Of a DNA stretch of 34,805 nt, positions 24,974 through 32,304 are shown one piece after another. The notes beneath the pieces are model-generated. The model made no database searches and was not told where the DNA came from. It saw only the letters and a program-made list of their open reading frames with translations. The translations under genes and the position numbers were made by a program. The stretch covers positions 1 to 34,805 of the forward strand of contig JAHHKH010000390.1 of assembly GCA_018679695.1 (NCBI GenBank). Reading direction: 5' to 3'. Position 1 is the first letter of the stretch. Each line of letters opens with the position of its first letter. The DNA comes from Maribacter sp. Lineage in GTDB: Bacteria > Bacteroidota > Bacteroidia > Flavobacteriales > Flavobacteriaceae.

Positions 24974-26713
24974 ATGGACAAATTTTTGTTAATACTTTTT
25001 TTGTTAGTCTTGACCGGCAGTTGTCGAAATGAGGTGGAGCAAAAAACCGTTGCTACCGAAAAAAACAAGAAATGGTGGAAAGAAGGTATCTTATATCAAT
25101 TGTATCCTCAAAGTTTTAAGGATACAGATGGCGACGGATTCGGGGATTTCCCGGGCGTCGTCGAAAAACTGGACTACCTCGAGAGCTTGGGCATCACCAT
25201 GGTTTGGATGAACCCGTTCTTTGAATCCCCTTTGGTCGACAACGGATATGATGTCAGTGATTACCGGGCCATTTTGCCACGTTACGGTACGATGGACGAT
25301 TTTGATGCTATGTTGGACGGTATGCATGAAAGAGGCATCAAATTCGTACTTGACGTAGTGGTGAACCATAGTAGCGATCAGCATAAATGGTTCAAAGGGG
25401 CAAGTAGTTCAAGGGATAACGAATATCATGACTACTACCACTGGTGGCCTGCTGAAAAAGGCGAACCACCTCATCGACACAGTTTATTTGACCCAGAGGG
25501 TGGATGGGATTATGTGGAGGCAGTAGATGCCTACTACTTGCATACGTTTGCCGAAGTACAACCCGATCTGAATTGGGAAAATCCCAAAGTACGTCAGGAA
25601 GTATACGATATTATGAAATTTTGGGCAGAAAAAGGGGTCGATGGATTTCGGATGGATGCTTTTCAGTTTGCAAGCAAGGATACCACGTTTCCTGAATTTC
25701 CAAAAGGCCATGAAAAGGACTTTATAAAATGGTACGGTATGCGCCCACAGTTACATGACTATCTAAAGGAAATGAACAATGAGGTTATCCGCAAATATGA
25801 CGTATTCGCAGTTTCGGAAGGTGCGGGAAGTACCTTTGAAGATGCACATAAACTAGTGGATGCCGATAGAAACGAACTGCAAATGGCCTACCATTTTGAA
25901 ACCGTTGATTTGTCAAGAACTCCCGAAGGCTATACCCTGAAGGAATTTAAGGATGTCTTTACCAGCTGGGACGAATCCTTTGCCGAAGAGGGTTGGATTT
26001 CTATCTTTCTGTCCAACCATGACAATGCCCGAATGGTTTCAAGGTTCGGCAATGACAGCCCGGAATTTCGAACCGTTTCCACACAAATGTTGAATACGTT
26101 TCTATTGAGTATGCGCGGTACGCCCTATATCTATTACGGGGATGAATTGGGAATGACCAATCTCGACATGCCCAAAATTGAGGAATATGTAGATATAGAT
26201 GCGAAAGGCAAATACAAAGCGGCCATGGCCAATAATGAAGATATGGATGCCTTTATGGAAGTGCTGAATTACAGCTCTAGGGAAAACGGCCGTACACCCA
26301 TGCAATGGGACACTACCGCCAATGCTGGCTTTACAAATGGAACTCCTTGGAAGAAGGTCAATCCCAATTACAGGGAAATCAATGTAGCGGCACAGGAGAA
26401 TGATCCAAATTCAGTATTGTCGCATTTTAAAAAAATGACGGAAGTCCGAAAGAAAAACCCCGTTTTGGTTTATGGCGATTACGAACTATTGCTTCCCGAA
26501 CATGAGCAGGTATACGCCTACACCCGAACACTTGGGGAAGATAGGGTATTGGTCTTGCTGAATTTTTCAGAAAGGGAGTCAACTATTGATATGGAAAAGC
26601 TAAATGGTCAAAACATATTAATCAACAATTATGATGATTTAGACTTAGAAGGCACATCTGTAACACTTCAACCTTATCAAGCTGTTATTGTCTCTATGGA
26701 AACAGAAAGTTGA
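24974..26713 (+). CDS. GH13 alpha-glucosidase/amylase-family lipoprotein
   Basis: This 579-residue protein has a lipoprotein signal (LTGSC, Cys17). It is a GH13 TIM barrel resembling oligo-1,6-glucosidase / alpha-glucosidase enzymes. A calcium loop is seen at DTDGDGFGD (50-58), region I DVVVNH, nucleophile Asp228 in GFRMD, acid/base Glu282 (SEGAG) and Asp350 in FLSNHD. A small C-terminal beta domain ends the protein. ATG 24974 is preferred to TTG 24959. It would release glucose from alpha-glucosides at the cell surface. It is unrelated to the redox cargo by family, with no SusCD partner, and could process glucosylated substrates. Confidence 0.93.
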   Translation: MDKFLLILFLLVLTGSCRNEVEQKTVATEKNKKWWKEGILYQLYPQSFKDTDGDGFGDFPGVVEKLDYLESLGITMVWMNPFFESPLVDNGYDVSDYRAILPRYGTMDDFDAMLDGMHERGIKFVLDVVVNHSSDQHKWFKGASSSRDNEYHDYYHWWPAEKGEPPHRHSLFDPEGGWDYVEAVDAYYLHTFAEVQPDLNWENPKVRQEVYDIMKFWAEKGVDGFRMDAFQFASKDTTFPEFPKGHEKDFIKWYGMRPQLHDYLKEMNNEVIRKYDVFAVSEGAGSTFEDAHKLVDADRNELQMAYHFETVDLSRTPEGYTLKEFKDVFTSWDESFAEEGWISIFLSNHDNARMVSRFGNDSPEFRTVSTQMLNTFLLSMRGTPYIYYGDELGMTNLDMPKIEEYVDIDAKGKYKAAMANNEDMDAFMEVLNYSSRENGRTPMQWDTTANAGFTNGTPWKKVNPNYREINVAAQENDPNSVLSHFKKMTEVRKKNPVLVYGDYELLLPEHEQVYAYTRTLGEDRVLVLLNFSERESTIDMEKLNGQNILINNYDDLDLEGTSVTLQPYQAVIVSMETES

Positions 26714-26732
26714 CTTGGTTTCATCAAACCAA

Positions 26733-26749
26733 CGTGGCTGTTGCACAAC
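26733..26749 (+). repeat. Left terminal inverted repeat of the IS
   Basis: cgtggctgttgcacaac matches the reverse complement of 28387-28403 at 14 of 17 positions. GTTGCACAA-type ends are typical of this IS group. Confidence 0.7.
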
Positions 26750-26806
26750 TCCGATAAACATCAATTCTTGCTTCTGCCAATGAGCGGAAATCCATAAATT
26801 AAGGGT

Positions 26807-28348
26807 ATGCAAGGCAAAAAGAACTATACCGAAAAACTGTTCCCCGGCTTCCAGTTGTCGGACCGGATCCCAAAGGATAACCTTTACAGGAAGCTCCGCG
26901 AAACGCTCGACCTGAGTTTTATTTATAAGGATACAAAGGAACTATATGGATGTACCGGTAACCCCTCGATAGACCCCGTGGTCTTCTTCAAGCTGTTGAT
27001 TACAGGATACCTTGAGAATATCACTTCCGACCGGAAACTGGTGGAACACTGCAGTATGCGAATGGACGTGCTCTACTTTCTAGGCTATGACCTGGACGAG
27101 GAGCTACCATGGCATTCAACGATCAGTAGGACGAGGCAACTTTACCCGGAATCCCTTTTCGAAAAATTGTTCAACAAGGTATTTGCCCTGTGCGTAGACA
27201 GCGGGATGGTATCCGGACACACCCAAGCAGTGGATTCGGCCCCGATAAAAGCAAATGCATCAATGGAAAGCGTAGTGCCGAAAATGCCGGCATCCCCTAT
27301 GGAGAGCCACTTGAGGAAAGTATCGGAGGAAAACCCGGGCACCGCTAAAAGAGATGGCAAGAGCGTGTCCCCCGTAAAAATCTCCGCTCCCGAGCACGAG
27401 CTGAAGCGCGTGGAGAAGCACCACCAAAATCTGAGGGACAGTCCGGTACGCCTGGCCGGCGCGTCCCACAAGAAGGCGCGCCTGCCGGGCAACAAGACAC
27501 ATTACAGCCCCCGCGATCCGGATGCCCGTATATCGTTCAAGCCCGGCAAGGCCAGGAAGCCGGACTACCATTGCAGTATGGCGGTGGATACCGCGGAAGG
27601 GGTCATCTCGCATATCCAGGCCGACTTTGCCGACGGCAGGGACAGCCAGTACCTGAAGGATATCGGCCTGAAAACCCAGGGCCGTCTGGGAAAGAACGGG
27701 CTTACAATGACGGACCTCTTGGCGGACGCCGGGTATTCCAACGGTTCCAATTACGATTTTCTGGAACAAAGGAGGGTCACCGGGTGGATACCCGTTTTCG
27801 GGAAATACAAACCTGATATAGAAGGTTTCCCTTATAACAAGGAAAGGAACGAGTACCGTTGCCCAATGGACAGACCGCTGCCCTTCAAGGGGTTCAGTAC
27901 CAACAAGCACGGCACCGTGCTGAAAAACTACTGGGCGGCACCGAGGGACTGCAAGGCCTGCCCCATGAAACCCCAATGTGCGCCAAAAAAGAGATGCAAA
28001 AGTATCACCAGAACGATATACGACGAACCGTACCTGAGGGCCTACGCAAGGCAGCATAGCGAAAAGGGTAGGCAAATGAAAAGACTCAGGCAAAGTACGG
28101 TCGAACCGGTGTTCGGCAGCCTGACCCAGTTCTACGGTCTAAGAAAAATAGGCGTTCTCGGCAAGGCAGGTGCCCACAAGGTCATGCTCATGGCCGCAAT
28201 CGCATTCAACCTGAAAAAGTACCTTAAGAAAAGGGGAGGTAAACCCTCTATTCGCATTTTAAAGACGATCATGGAGGCATTCCAAGGCTACCTGACAATC
28301 TTTTACCGGCAAATCCGACCAAGACCGGTTCTCCTAAAGGCTCCGTAA
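26807..28348 (+). CDS. IS1182-family transposase
   Basis: This 513-residue DDE transposase has an N-terminal DUF772 region (IDPVVFFKLLITGYLE), a first catalytic Asp143 (QAVDSAPIKANAS), a second in LLADAGYSNG, a Cys-rich insert (CKACPMKPQCAPKKRC) and the final Glu in STVEPVFGSL, followed by the IGVLGKAGAHKV helix. The frame is intact end to end, so the element may still be active. Confidence 0.95.
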   Translation: MQGKKNYTEKLFPGFQLSDRIPKDNLYRKLRETLDLSFIYKDTKELYGCTGNPSIDPVVFFKLLITGYLENITSDRKLVEHCSMRMDVLYFLGYDLDEELPWHSTISRTRQLYPESLFEKLFNKVFALCVDSGMVSGHTQAVDSAPIKANASMESVVPKMPASPMESHLRKVSEENPGTAKRDGKSVSPVKISAPEHELKRVEKHHQNLRDSPVRLAGASHKKARLPGNKTHYSPRDPDARISFKPGKARKPDYHCSMAVDTAEGVISHIQADFADGRDSQYLKDIGLKTQGRLGKNGLTMTDLLADAGYSNGSNYDFLEQRRVTGWIPVFGKYKPDIEGFPYNKERNEYRCPMDRPLPFKGFSTNKHGTVLKNYWAAPRDCKACPMKPQCAPKKRCKSITRTIYDEPYLRAYARQHSEKGRQMKRLRQSTVEPVFGSLTQFYGLRKIGVLGKAGAHKVMLMAAIAFNLKKYLKKRGGKPSIRILKTIMEAFQGYLTIFYRQIRPRPVLLKAP

Positions 28349-28386
28349 AACCAGTCTACTCGGATCGATATCTTGTTTAAAGAGCA

Positions 28387-28403
28387 CTTCTGCAACGGCC
28401 ACG
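28387..28403 (-). repeat. Right terminal inverted repeat of the IS
   Basis: cttctgcaacggccacg is the partner of 26733-26749, with three mismatches. Confidence 0.7.
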
Positions 28404-28660
28404 AACGTTTTTTGGTACCGTGCATATCATCTTAAAGTTTAAAAAATCCTTAGTCGCCTAGTTAAACATTAAAACCCAGGTTTATTCAAACTTCTAGCAA
28501 TTACCTGAAGTTCAATTTCCCATACTTCTCCCTAAACTTTATGAAAGTTCAGCGAAGGGTCATTTTTAGAACTCTTTAGGGTAATTAAAATATACTAAAA
28601 AGATTGTAAAAAAAAATTGGAATGCTTGAGTGATTGGTTAGATGGATGTTAATTTATAAA
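28404..28660. other. Gene-free stretch after the IS
   Basis: This is A+T-rich, with no reading frame of note and no recognisable RNA. The region before the next gene (28404-29035) contains only the palindromes, hairpin and promoter listed separately. Confidence 0.5.
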
Positions 28661-28667
28661 CCCATAT

Positions 28668-28733
28668 AATCATATGATGCTATGGTCATATGATAGTAGC
28701 ATCATATGATTATTGCTATATGGCAATATAGCA
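28668..28733. repeat. Nested palindromes at the edge of the mobilization block
   Basis: A perfect 15-bp inverted repeat (aatcatatgatgcta, 28668-28682, with its complement at 28697-28711) encloses a 14-base loop that itself contains another catatg. An 8-bp hairpin (tgctatat / atatagca, 28714-28733) follows directly. The A+T-rich clustered symmetry suggests a protein-binding origin or regulatory site; it is not a T-tailed terminator. Confidence 0.6.
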
Positions 28734-28924
28734 TTGATTATAGCTGGAATGCCTTGTAGACCCAATAGACAGAATATAGATACCTGAATGTGTAAAATTA
28801 TAGGATCGGATGTCCGAAAAGATCCAGTTTTAGGATAGACTCGATTGTTCAGGTCAACCCTTTTTAAACCTAACGGCCTTCTTTTCCCCTCTGCACAATC
28901 TTAATAAACAATGTTCCAAAGAAA

Positions 28925-28945
28925 GCCCAAAGCAGCGCTTTGGGC
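28925..28945. terminator. Strong hairpin
   Basis: The arms gcccaaagc and gctttgggc (9 bp, perfect) enclose a 3-base loop. The minus strand has the more T-rich tail. It may insulate the mobilization genes from the IS side. Confidence 0.5.
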
Positions 28946-28972
28946 ATTTGTGGTCAGGGGAAGAAAAAACAG

Positions 28973-29002
28973 TTGATAACCGACATTGATATATTACTTT
29001 TG
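28973..29002 (+). promoter_or_regulatory. Promoter of the 131-residue gene
   Basis: TTG (28973-28975), 19 bases, then TACTTTTG (28995-29002), a good TTG / TAnnTTTG pair, 33 bases before the ATG. Confidence 0.6.
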
Positions 29003-29035
29003 ATAAAGTAAATCCCATTAACTTTAAGTCAAAAA

Positions 29036-29431
29036 ATGGACGAATCCCTTTTATTGACCAGAGCGGTTATCGAATTCCGAAACTCTTATCCCGAGCTAAT
29101 TGCCGAATGGGAAAGGCAAATAGGTTATGGGAATTCCCATCCCGACCTTCATTTTTGTATGACCCTGTTGGATGATTATTCGTATCTCAACGCTTATTTG
29201 TGTTCCATTGAGTATCGAATCGGTTTTGCCATCAATGCCTACATTATACATTCCGATTGGCAGCGGGAATTTATCGGATCTGGATATGATCATAACCTGG
29301 CCTTGGAATTGGCCAATCGTGAATTACGATTGATCCATAAAGCCCTGAACGATTCGGAGACCATTACAGAAGACCCAAAGGCCAAGGTTTATCATTATAT
29401 TTTAGCAAATGCCGAATCCAATACTTTTTGA
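29036..29431 (+). CDS. Unrecognised 131-residue protein
   Basis: A soluble, largely helical, acidic protein with no signal or membrane segment. I do not recognise a family. It contains repeated Tyr/Asp-rich helices (LLDDYSYLNAYLCSIEYRI). It has its own promoter and lies upstream of the candidate oriT and mobC. This position is common for accessory proteins of mobilizable elements, but its role is unknown. Confidence 0.65.
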   Translation: MDESLLLTRAVIEFRNSYPELIAEWERQIGYGNSHPDLHFCMTLLDDYSYLNAYLCSIEYRIGFAINAYIIHSDWQREFIGSGYDHNLALELANRELRLIHKALNDSETITEDPKAKVYHYILANAESNTF

Positions 29432-29542
29432 AGCTTGCATGGCAACACCTTATAGTGAAATGCCATAGATACTTTCAAGTTCCCGAAGCCGAAACTTCCC
29501 TTGAAATCTTTGTTCGAGGATGTAAAGCTCTGCCAAAATTTA

Positions 29543-29564
29543 CCGTACAATACTCCATGTACGG
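29543..29564 (+). terminator. Hairpin after the 131-residue gene
   Basis: The arms ccgtaca and tgtacgg (7 bp) with an 8-base loop, but no T-run behind it. It may be a weak terminator or part of the oriT region. Confidence 0.3.
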
Positions 29565-29593
29565 CAAAGCCCTAATTGACAATCCATAAGTTT

Positions 29594-29601
29594 TAGGTTT
29601 G
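29594..29601 (+). promoter_or_regulatory. -7 element TAGGTTTG before mobC
   Basis: A perfect TAnnTTTG. A TTG at 29576-29578 is only 15 bases upstream. Transcription from here would run through the candidate oriT into mobC and the relaxase. Confidence 0.4.
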
Positions 29602-29621
29602 ACCTATGTTAATCGGAGGTC

Positions 29622-29695
29622 ACGAAGCAAGTTGTGTTTTTGCTAACAAAAACCCTTACGCACTTCGTTTGTAGGTTGCCTTGTGATGCTCACAA
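29622..29695 (+). other. Candidate origin of transfer (oriT)
   Basis: Just before mobC lie three inverted repeats: an outer acgaag/cttcgt pair (29622-29627, 29663-29668), an inner perfect gtttttg-ctaa-caaaaac hairpin (29636-29653), and ttgtga-tgc-tcacaa (29681-29695). Nested inverted repeats directly upstream of relaxosome genes are the usual form of oriT. The nick site cannot be placed from sequence alone. Confidence 0.55.
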
Positions 29696-29705
29696 ATACA
29701 TTGAA

Positions 29706-30053
29706 ATGGGAAGGCCAAAAAAGGAACTATCGTCGTTGAAAATAATACAGGTCAATGTCAGGATGACCGTAAACGATTATATGAAAGTATCTGCCGATGC
29801 GGAAACCATCGGACTGTCCATTACCGAATATATCCGAAGAAGAATTACGGAAAAGTCCCTGCCGAAGAAAAGGGTAAGTCCGTCCGACCGCAAACTTTTT
29901 GTTGAACTGAGCCGAGTGGGAAACAACCTGAACCAAATCGCCAAAGTTGTAAACTCGGGTATCCGTGACCCGTTGAGCATCCATAAACAAATAGAAGAAG
30001 TAAAAACGGTTTTGCAATATCTCAAATCAAATATCACGAACAATGATAGGTAA
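29706..30053 (+). CDS. mobC: MobC-like relaxosome protein
   Basis: This 115-residue protein has a ribbon-helix-helix-like N-terminus (residues about 12-50, QVNVRMTVNDY and ITEYIRRRI) and the MobC signature ELSRVGNNLNQIAKVVN (67-83). MobC proteins bind oriT and help the relaxase open the nick site. ATG 29706 (MGRPKKE) is preferred; an upstream start at 29634 would lie inside the oriT hairpin. Its end overlaps the relaxase start by 11 bases, so the two are co-translated. Confidence 0.88.
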   Translation: MGRPKKELSSLKIIQVNVRMTVNDYMKVSADAETIGLSITEYIRRRITEKSLPKKRVSPSDRKLFVELSRVGNNLNQIAKVVNSGIRDPLSIHKQIEEVKTVLQYLKSNITNNDR

Positions 30054-31095
30054 GATAGCCATAGGAAAGGATTTTTATGGAGTGCTGGCCTACAATCAAA
30101 AAAAGGTACGTGAAGGCGTCGGGTACGTGATAGATTCCAATATCGAGCTTTCCAGCTCCGTTGAAATGACCCGAGAATTCAATCTTATCAGGGAGCTTCG
30201 TCCAAGCCTTGGTAAAGCGGTACTCCATGTTTCCCTGAACCTGCCGCACTCGGACCATTTAGATGATAAGGAATTCGCATCGTTCGGGTGTGACTACCTA
30301 ATGGGCTTGGGATTCGATAACAACCAGTTCATTATGTACCGGCATACTGACACCGAACATGAGCATATCCATATTATAGCCAATAGGGTCAGGTATTCCG
30401 GCAGAACGGTAAACGACAGCAATATTAAAAGAAGAAGTCGGGAAATACTCAACGGTCTGGAAAAGAAATACGGACTGACCCAAATCGTAGGTATCACGAG
30501 TACCAAAAAATCGCTTACACAAAAAGAAATAGAGAAGACCCTGAGAACGGGCAATATCCCGATCAAACTTGTTCTTCAGGACAAAATCGGTTCGGCAATT
30601 TCAGAATCAACGGATACGACAGAATTTATCACGTTACTGGAGGGACAACATATATCGCCAAGATTCAACATAAGCAAGACCACGGGAAGAGTCTCGGGCA
30701 TATCGTTCAAATATCAAGGCGTTGTATATAAGGGCAGTACGCTCGGTAAAAAATTTTCATGGAACAGTATTACAAAACACATCGATTATGAGCAAACAAG
30801 AGACCGTCCAGTTATACTATCGGCTAATGAAAAAGAACGAGGAACTCATCATACTGGCGAAAGAAACCATGGAACGTCGATCGGGCCTGAACCAAGAATT
30901 GACAGAAGTGCGAAAGGCCCTGAAATTCCTTCTGGGCAATCAAAAGGTCATCTGGGAAAAATTGAGGGAGATGGAGTAATCGGGCCTTTAATTGAAGAAT
31001 CGGAATGGACTCCTTTCAGGCTGGAACTCATAGATGATGATATCAGGAAAAAGTCCAAAAGAAAGAAGAAAAAAAGGAAAGGGTGGGATCTTTAA
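30043..31095 (+). CDS. mobA: Relaxase / mobilization nuclease (MobP type)
   Basis: This 350-residue relaxase nicks oriT and leads the strand into the recipient. The metal-binding three-His motif is HTDTEHEHIHIIANRV (His101, His108, His110). The catalytic Tyr is probably Tyr28 (GVGYVIDSN), with Tyr12 or Tyr17 as alternatives. After residue about 250 the protein becomes charged and low in complexity, exactly where a second gene is nested in another frame. It ends in a Lys/Arg-rich tail (KKSKRKKKKRKG). No coupling protein or mating-pair genes are present, so it depends on a helper. Confidence 0.9.
   Translation: MIGKIAIGKDFYGVLAYNQKKVREGVGYVIDSNIELSSSVEMTREFNLIRELRPSLGKAVLHVSLNLPHSDHLDDKEFASFGCDYLMGLGFDNNQFIMYRHTDTEHEHIHIIANRVRYSGRTVNDSNIKRRSREILNGLEKKYGLTQIVGITSTKKSLTQKEIEKTLRTGNIPIKLVLQDKIGSAISESTDTTEFITLLEGQHISPRFNISKTTGRVSGISFKYQGVVYKGSTLGKKFSWNSITKHIDYEQTRDRPVILSANEKERGTHHTGERNHGTSIGPEPRIDRSAKGPEIPSGQSKGHLGKIEGDGVIGPLIEESEWTPFRLELIDDDIRKKSKRKKKKRKGWDL
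30788..30979 (+). CDS. Small helical protein nested in the relaxase gene
   Basis: An ATG at 30788 opens a 63-residue frame, shifted by one base relative to the relaxase. The product (MSKQETVQLYYRLMKKNEEL at the start) has regular heptad-like leucines and charges and reads as a coiled coil, while the relaxase frame over the same bases looks like disordered filler. ColE1-type and RSF1010 mobilization genes are known to nest small Mob proteins inside the relaxase in the same way. No ribosome-binding site decides the matter. Confidence 0.5.
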   Translation: MSKQETVQLYYRLMKKNEELIILAKETMERRSGLNQELTEVRKALKFLLGNQKVIWEKLREME

Positions 31096-31106
31096 AATTA
31101 AAACGC

Positions 31107-31397
31107 ATGAAAAACGGTAACGAACAAGAACCTTCAGGATTGTCGCTCTCCGAAATCCAAGTATTGGAGATGATACGGAACAAAAAGTTCCTATCCATTA
31201 AGTTGATCATCAAAAACGGGGAGGTCGATGTCATCGAAGGACTGGAAAGGATACATACGGGCGAACGTATCATCGATATGTTGAAACAGCATGATTTTCA
31301 AAATCTGGAAATTAAGCAAAGCAATGGTAAGATCGTTTGTGTGAACAGGATATTCAGGAAAAAAATCCGTCCAGCCAAGAATACCAAGAGTTGTTGA
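31107..31397 (+). CDS. Unrecognised protein with probable frameshift extension
   Basis: A 96-residue product from ATG 31107 (GTG 31083 is possible). It has a helix-rich start (SLSEIQVLEMIRNKKFLSIK) and a strand-rich part (EIKQSNGKIVCVN). At the A7 run 31359-31365 the frame gives a short basic end and stops, whereas the frame one base back continues with QEYQELLTGIHKYGIKYRF to a stop at 31466-31468. That tail reads like protein, so the gene may be broken by an indel or decoded by slippage. Function unknown; it is part of the mobilization block. Confidence 0.55.
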   Translation: MKNGNEQEPSGLSLSEIQVLEMIRNKKFLSIKLIIKNGEVDVIEGLERIHTGERIIDMLKQHDFQNLEIKQSNGKIVCVNRIFRKKIRPAKNTKSC

Positions 31398-31531
31398 CCG
31401 GTATTCATAAGTATGGAATAAAATACAGGTTCCGCAAAGGATTTCATAAAATAAAAAAGGTAAATTAAAGCCTGCTTTTACAAATACGGTAGTGACCTTC
31501 AGGACACAGGAGCTGCCGATATGTGCGAAAA

Positions 31532-31720
31532 ATGTCAAACCCGATAGTTGAGCAAAAGCGGAAAAACAAAATATTCAACAGTACATGGCTTAAGACTTAT
31601 AAAGGTTTTGAGGATTGTTCGAAAGAAGATGCGGAAAAGATAGTAGAACAACTTCTAGCACTCGCCAACATAGTCTGTGACCATGTCCAAAAAGGGAGTG
31701 GAGATGAACATACCATATAA
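31532..31720 (+). CDS. Small unrecognised protein
   Basis: A 62-residue product from ATG 31532, mainly helical and charged (KEDAEKIVEQLLALANIVCD), with no signal. It has the size of small regulators or antitoxins in mobile elements, but no family is recognised. A HicB gene follows after a 130-base promoter region. Confidence 0.5.
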   Translation: MSNPIVEQKRKNKIFNSTWLKTYKGFEDCSKEDAEKIVEQLLALANIVCDHVQKGSGDEHTI

Positions 31721-31755
31721 AAATATAAAGTAACTAAATAATAGTTGCATTTTAG

Positions 31756-31794
31756 TATCTTTGGTAATGGATATAATGACAAAGCTTTTTGTCA
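31756..31794 (+). promoter_or_regulatory. Promoter and possible operator of hicB
   Basis: TATCTTTG (31756-31763) fits TAnnTTTG. A perfect 7-bp inverted repeat (tgacaaa-gctt-tttgtca, 31777-31794) lies just past the expected transcription start, a position suited to autorepression by a HicB-type protein. Confidence 0.45.
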
Positions 31795-31850
31795 AGTTCA
31801 CGAACGACCGAAACAGTAGGTAATAAAGAGGATCAGGAAAAATCGAATCG

Positions 31851-32204
31851 ATGTCGGACAATTTGGAACATAATGGTTATTTCGGTTCCGTGGAGTATAG
31901 TTCAAGGGACGGCCTGCTGCACGGAAAGGTGATCGGAACAAGCGATCTGGTGACCTATGAGGGCGGGTCCGTGAAAGAGCTGAAGGAGGCCTTTGAAGAG
32001 TCCGTCGACGATTATCTTGACACCTGCAAGGAGCTTGGCAAAGAACCGGACAGGTTCTATAGGGGAGTGTTCAATATCCGTACGTCCAGTAAAATCCACA
32101 GGGAGCTTTCTATAATGGCCGAAAGGAAAAAAATGAAATTGAACGAACTGGTCAACAAGGCCTTTGATTATCTGGTAAAGAACGAGGACAAAGTCCTAAA
32201 ATAA
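31851..32204 (+). CDS. hicB: HicB-family antitoxin-like protein, no HicA seen
   Basis: This 117-residue protein has a partial RNase-H-like HicB domain (residues 10-62: YFGSVEYS, TYEGGSVKELKEAFEESVDDYL) and a C-terminal ribbon-helix-helix / HicB-type DNA-binding part (KIHRELSIMAERKKMKLNELVNKAF). HicB normally neutralises the RNase HicA encoded beside it. No HicA-like frame lies on either side, so it is an orphan, perhaps acting as a repressor for the Fic/recombinase genes downstream. Confidence 0.88.
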   Translation: MSDNLEHNGYFGSVEYSSRDGLLHGKVIGTSDLVTYEGGSVKELKEAFEESVDDYLDTCKELGKEPDRFYRGVFNIRTSSKIHRELSIMAERKKMKLNELVNKAFDYLVKNEDKVLK

Positions 32205-32304
32205 AATAGGGTCGGACAATGGGAACAGGACCGAAAGAATGTTCCGGAAAGCCGAAAGACAGGCCCAAAAGAAAGTAGCAATCGATTTAAATATCAACTA
32301 ACCC

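Larger units (their letters stand above)
26733..28403 (+). mobile_element. IS1182-family insertion sequence
   Basis: The element carries one full-length transposase gene and imperfect terminal inverted repeats (14 of 17 matching). No clear target duplication is visible at the flanks (ccaa and aacg). Its coding sequence is visibly more G+C-rich than both neighbours, which points to a different origin. It separates the cargo from the mobilization genes. Confidence 0.8.

Noticed and set aside
1718..26713. Polysaccharide utilisation locus
   Set aside because: A CBM9-like outer-membrane protein and a GH13 enzyme are present, but there is no SusC/SusD pair and they are over 20 kb apart with redox genes between.
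27260..28093. Long 277-residue reading frame antisense to the transposase
   Set aside because: It lies wholly on the reverse of an intact transposase in a G+C-rich stretch where stops are rare, and its product resembles no domain.
26713..28420. Target-site duplication of the IS
   Set aside because: The bases next to the inverted repeats (ccaa and aacg) do not match over more than two positions, so no duplication is claimed.
28668..28733. CRISPR repeats
   Set aside because: The repeated catatg words are part of one palindrome without regular spacers, and no cas genes are present.
31721..31850. HicA toxin gene before hicB
   Set aside because: No frame with the short dsRBD-like HicA pattern and catalytic His was found on either side.
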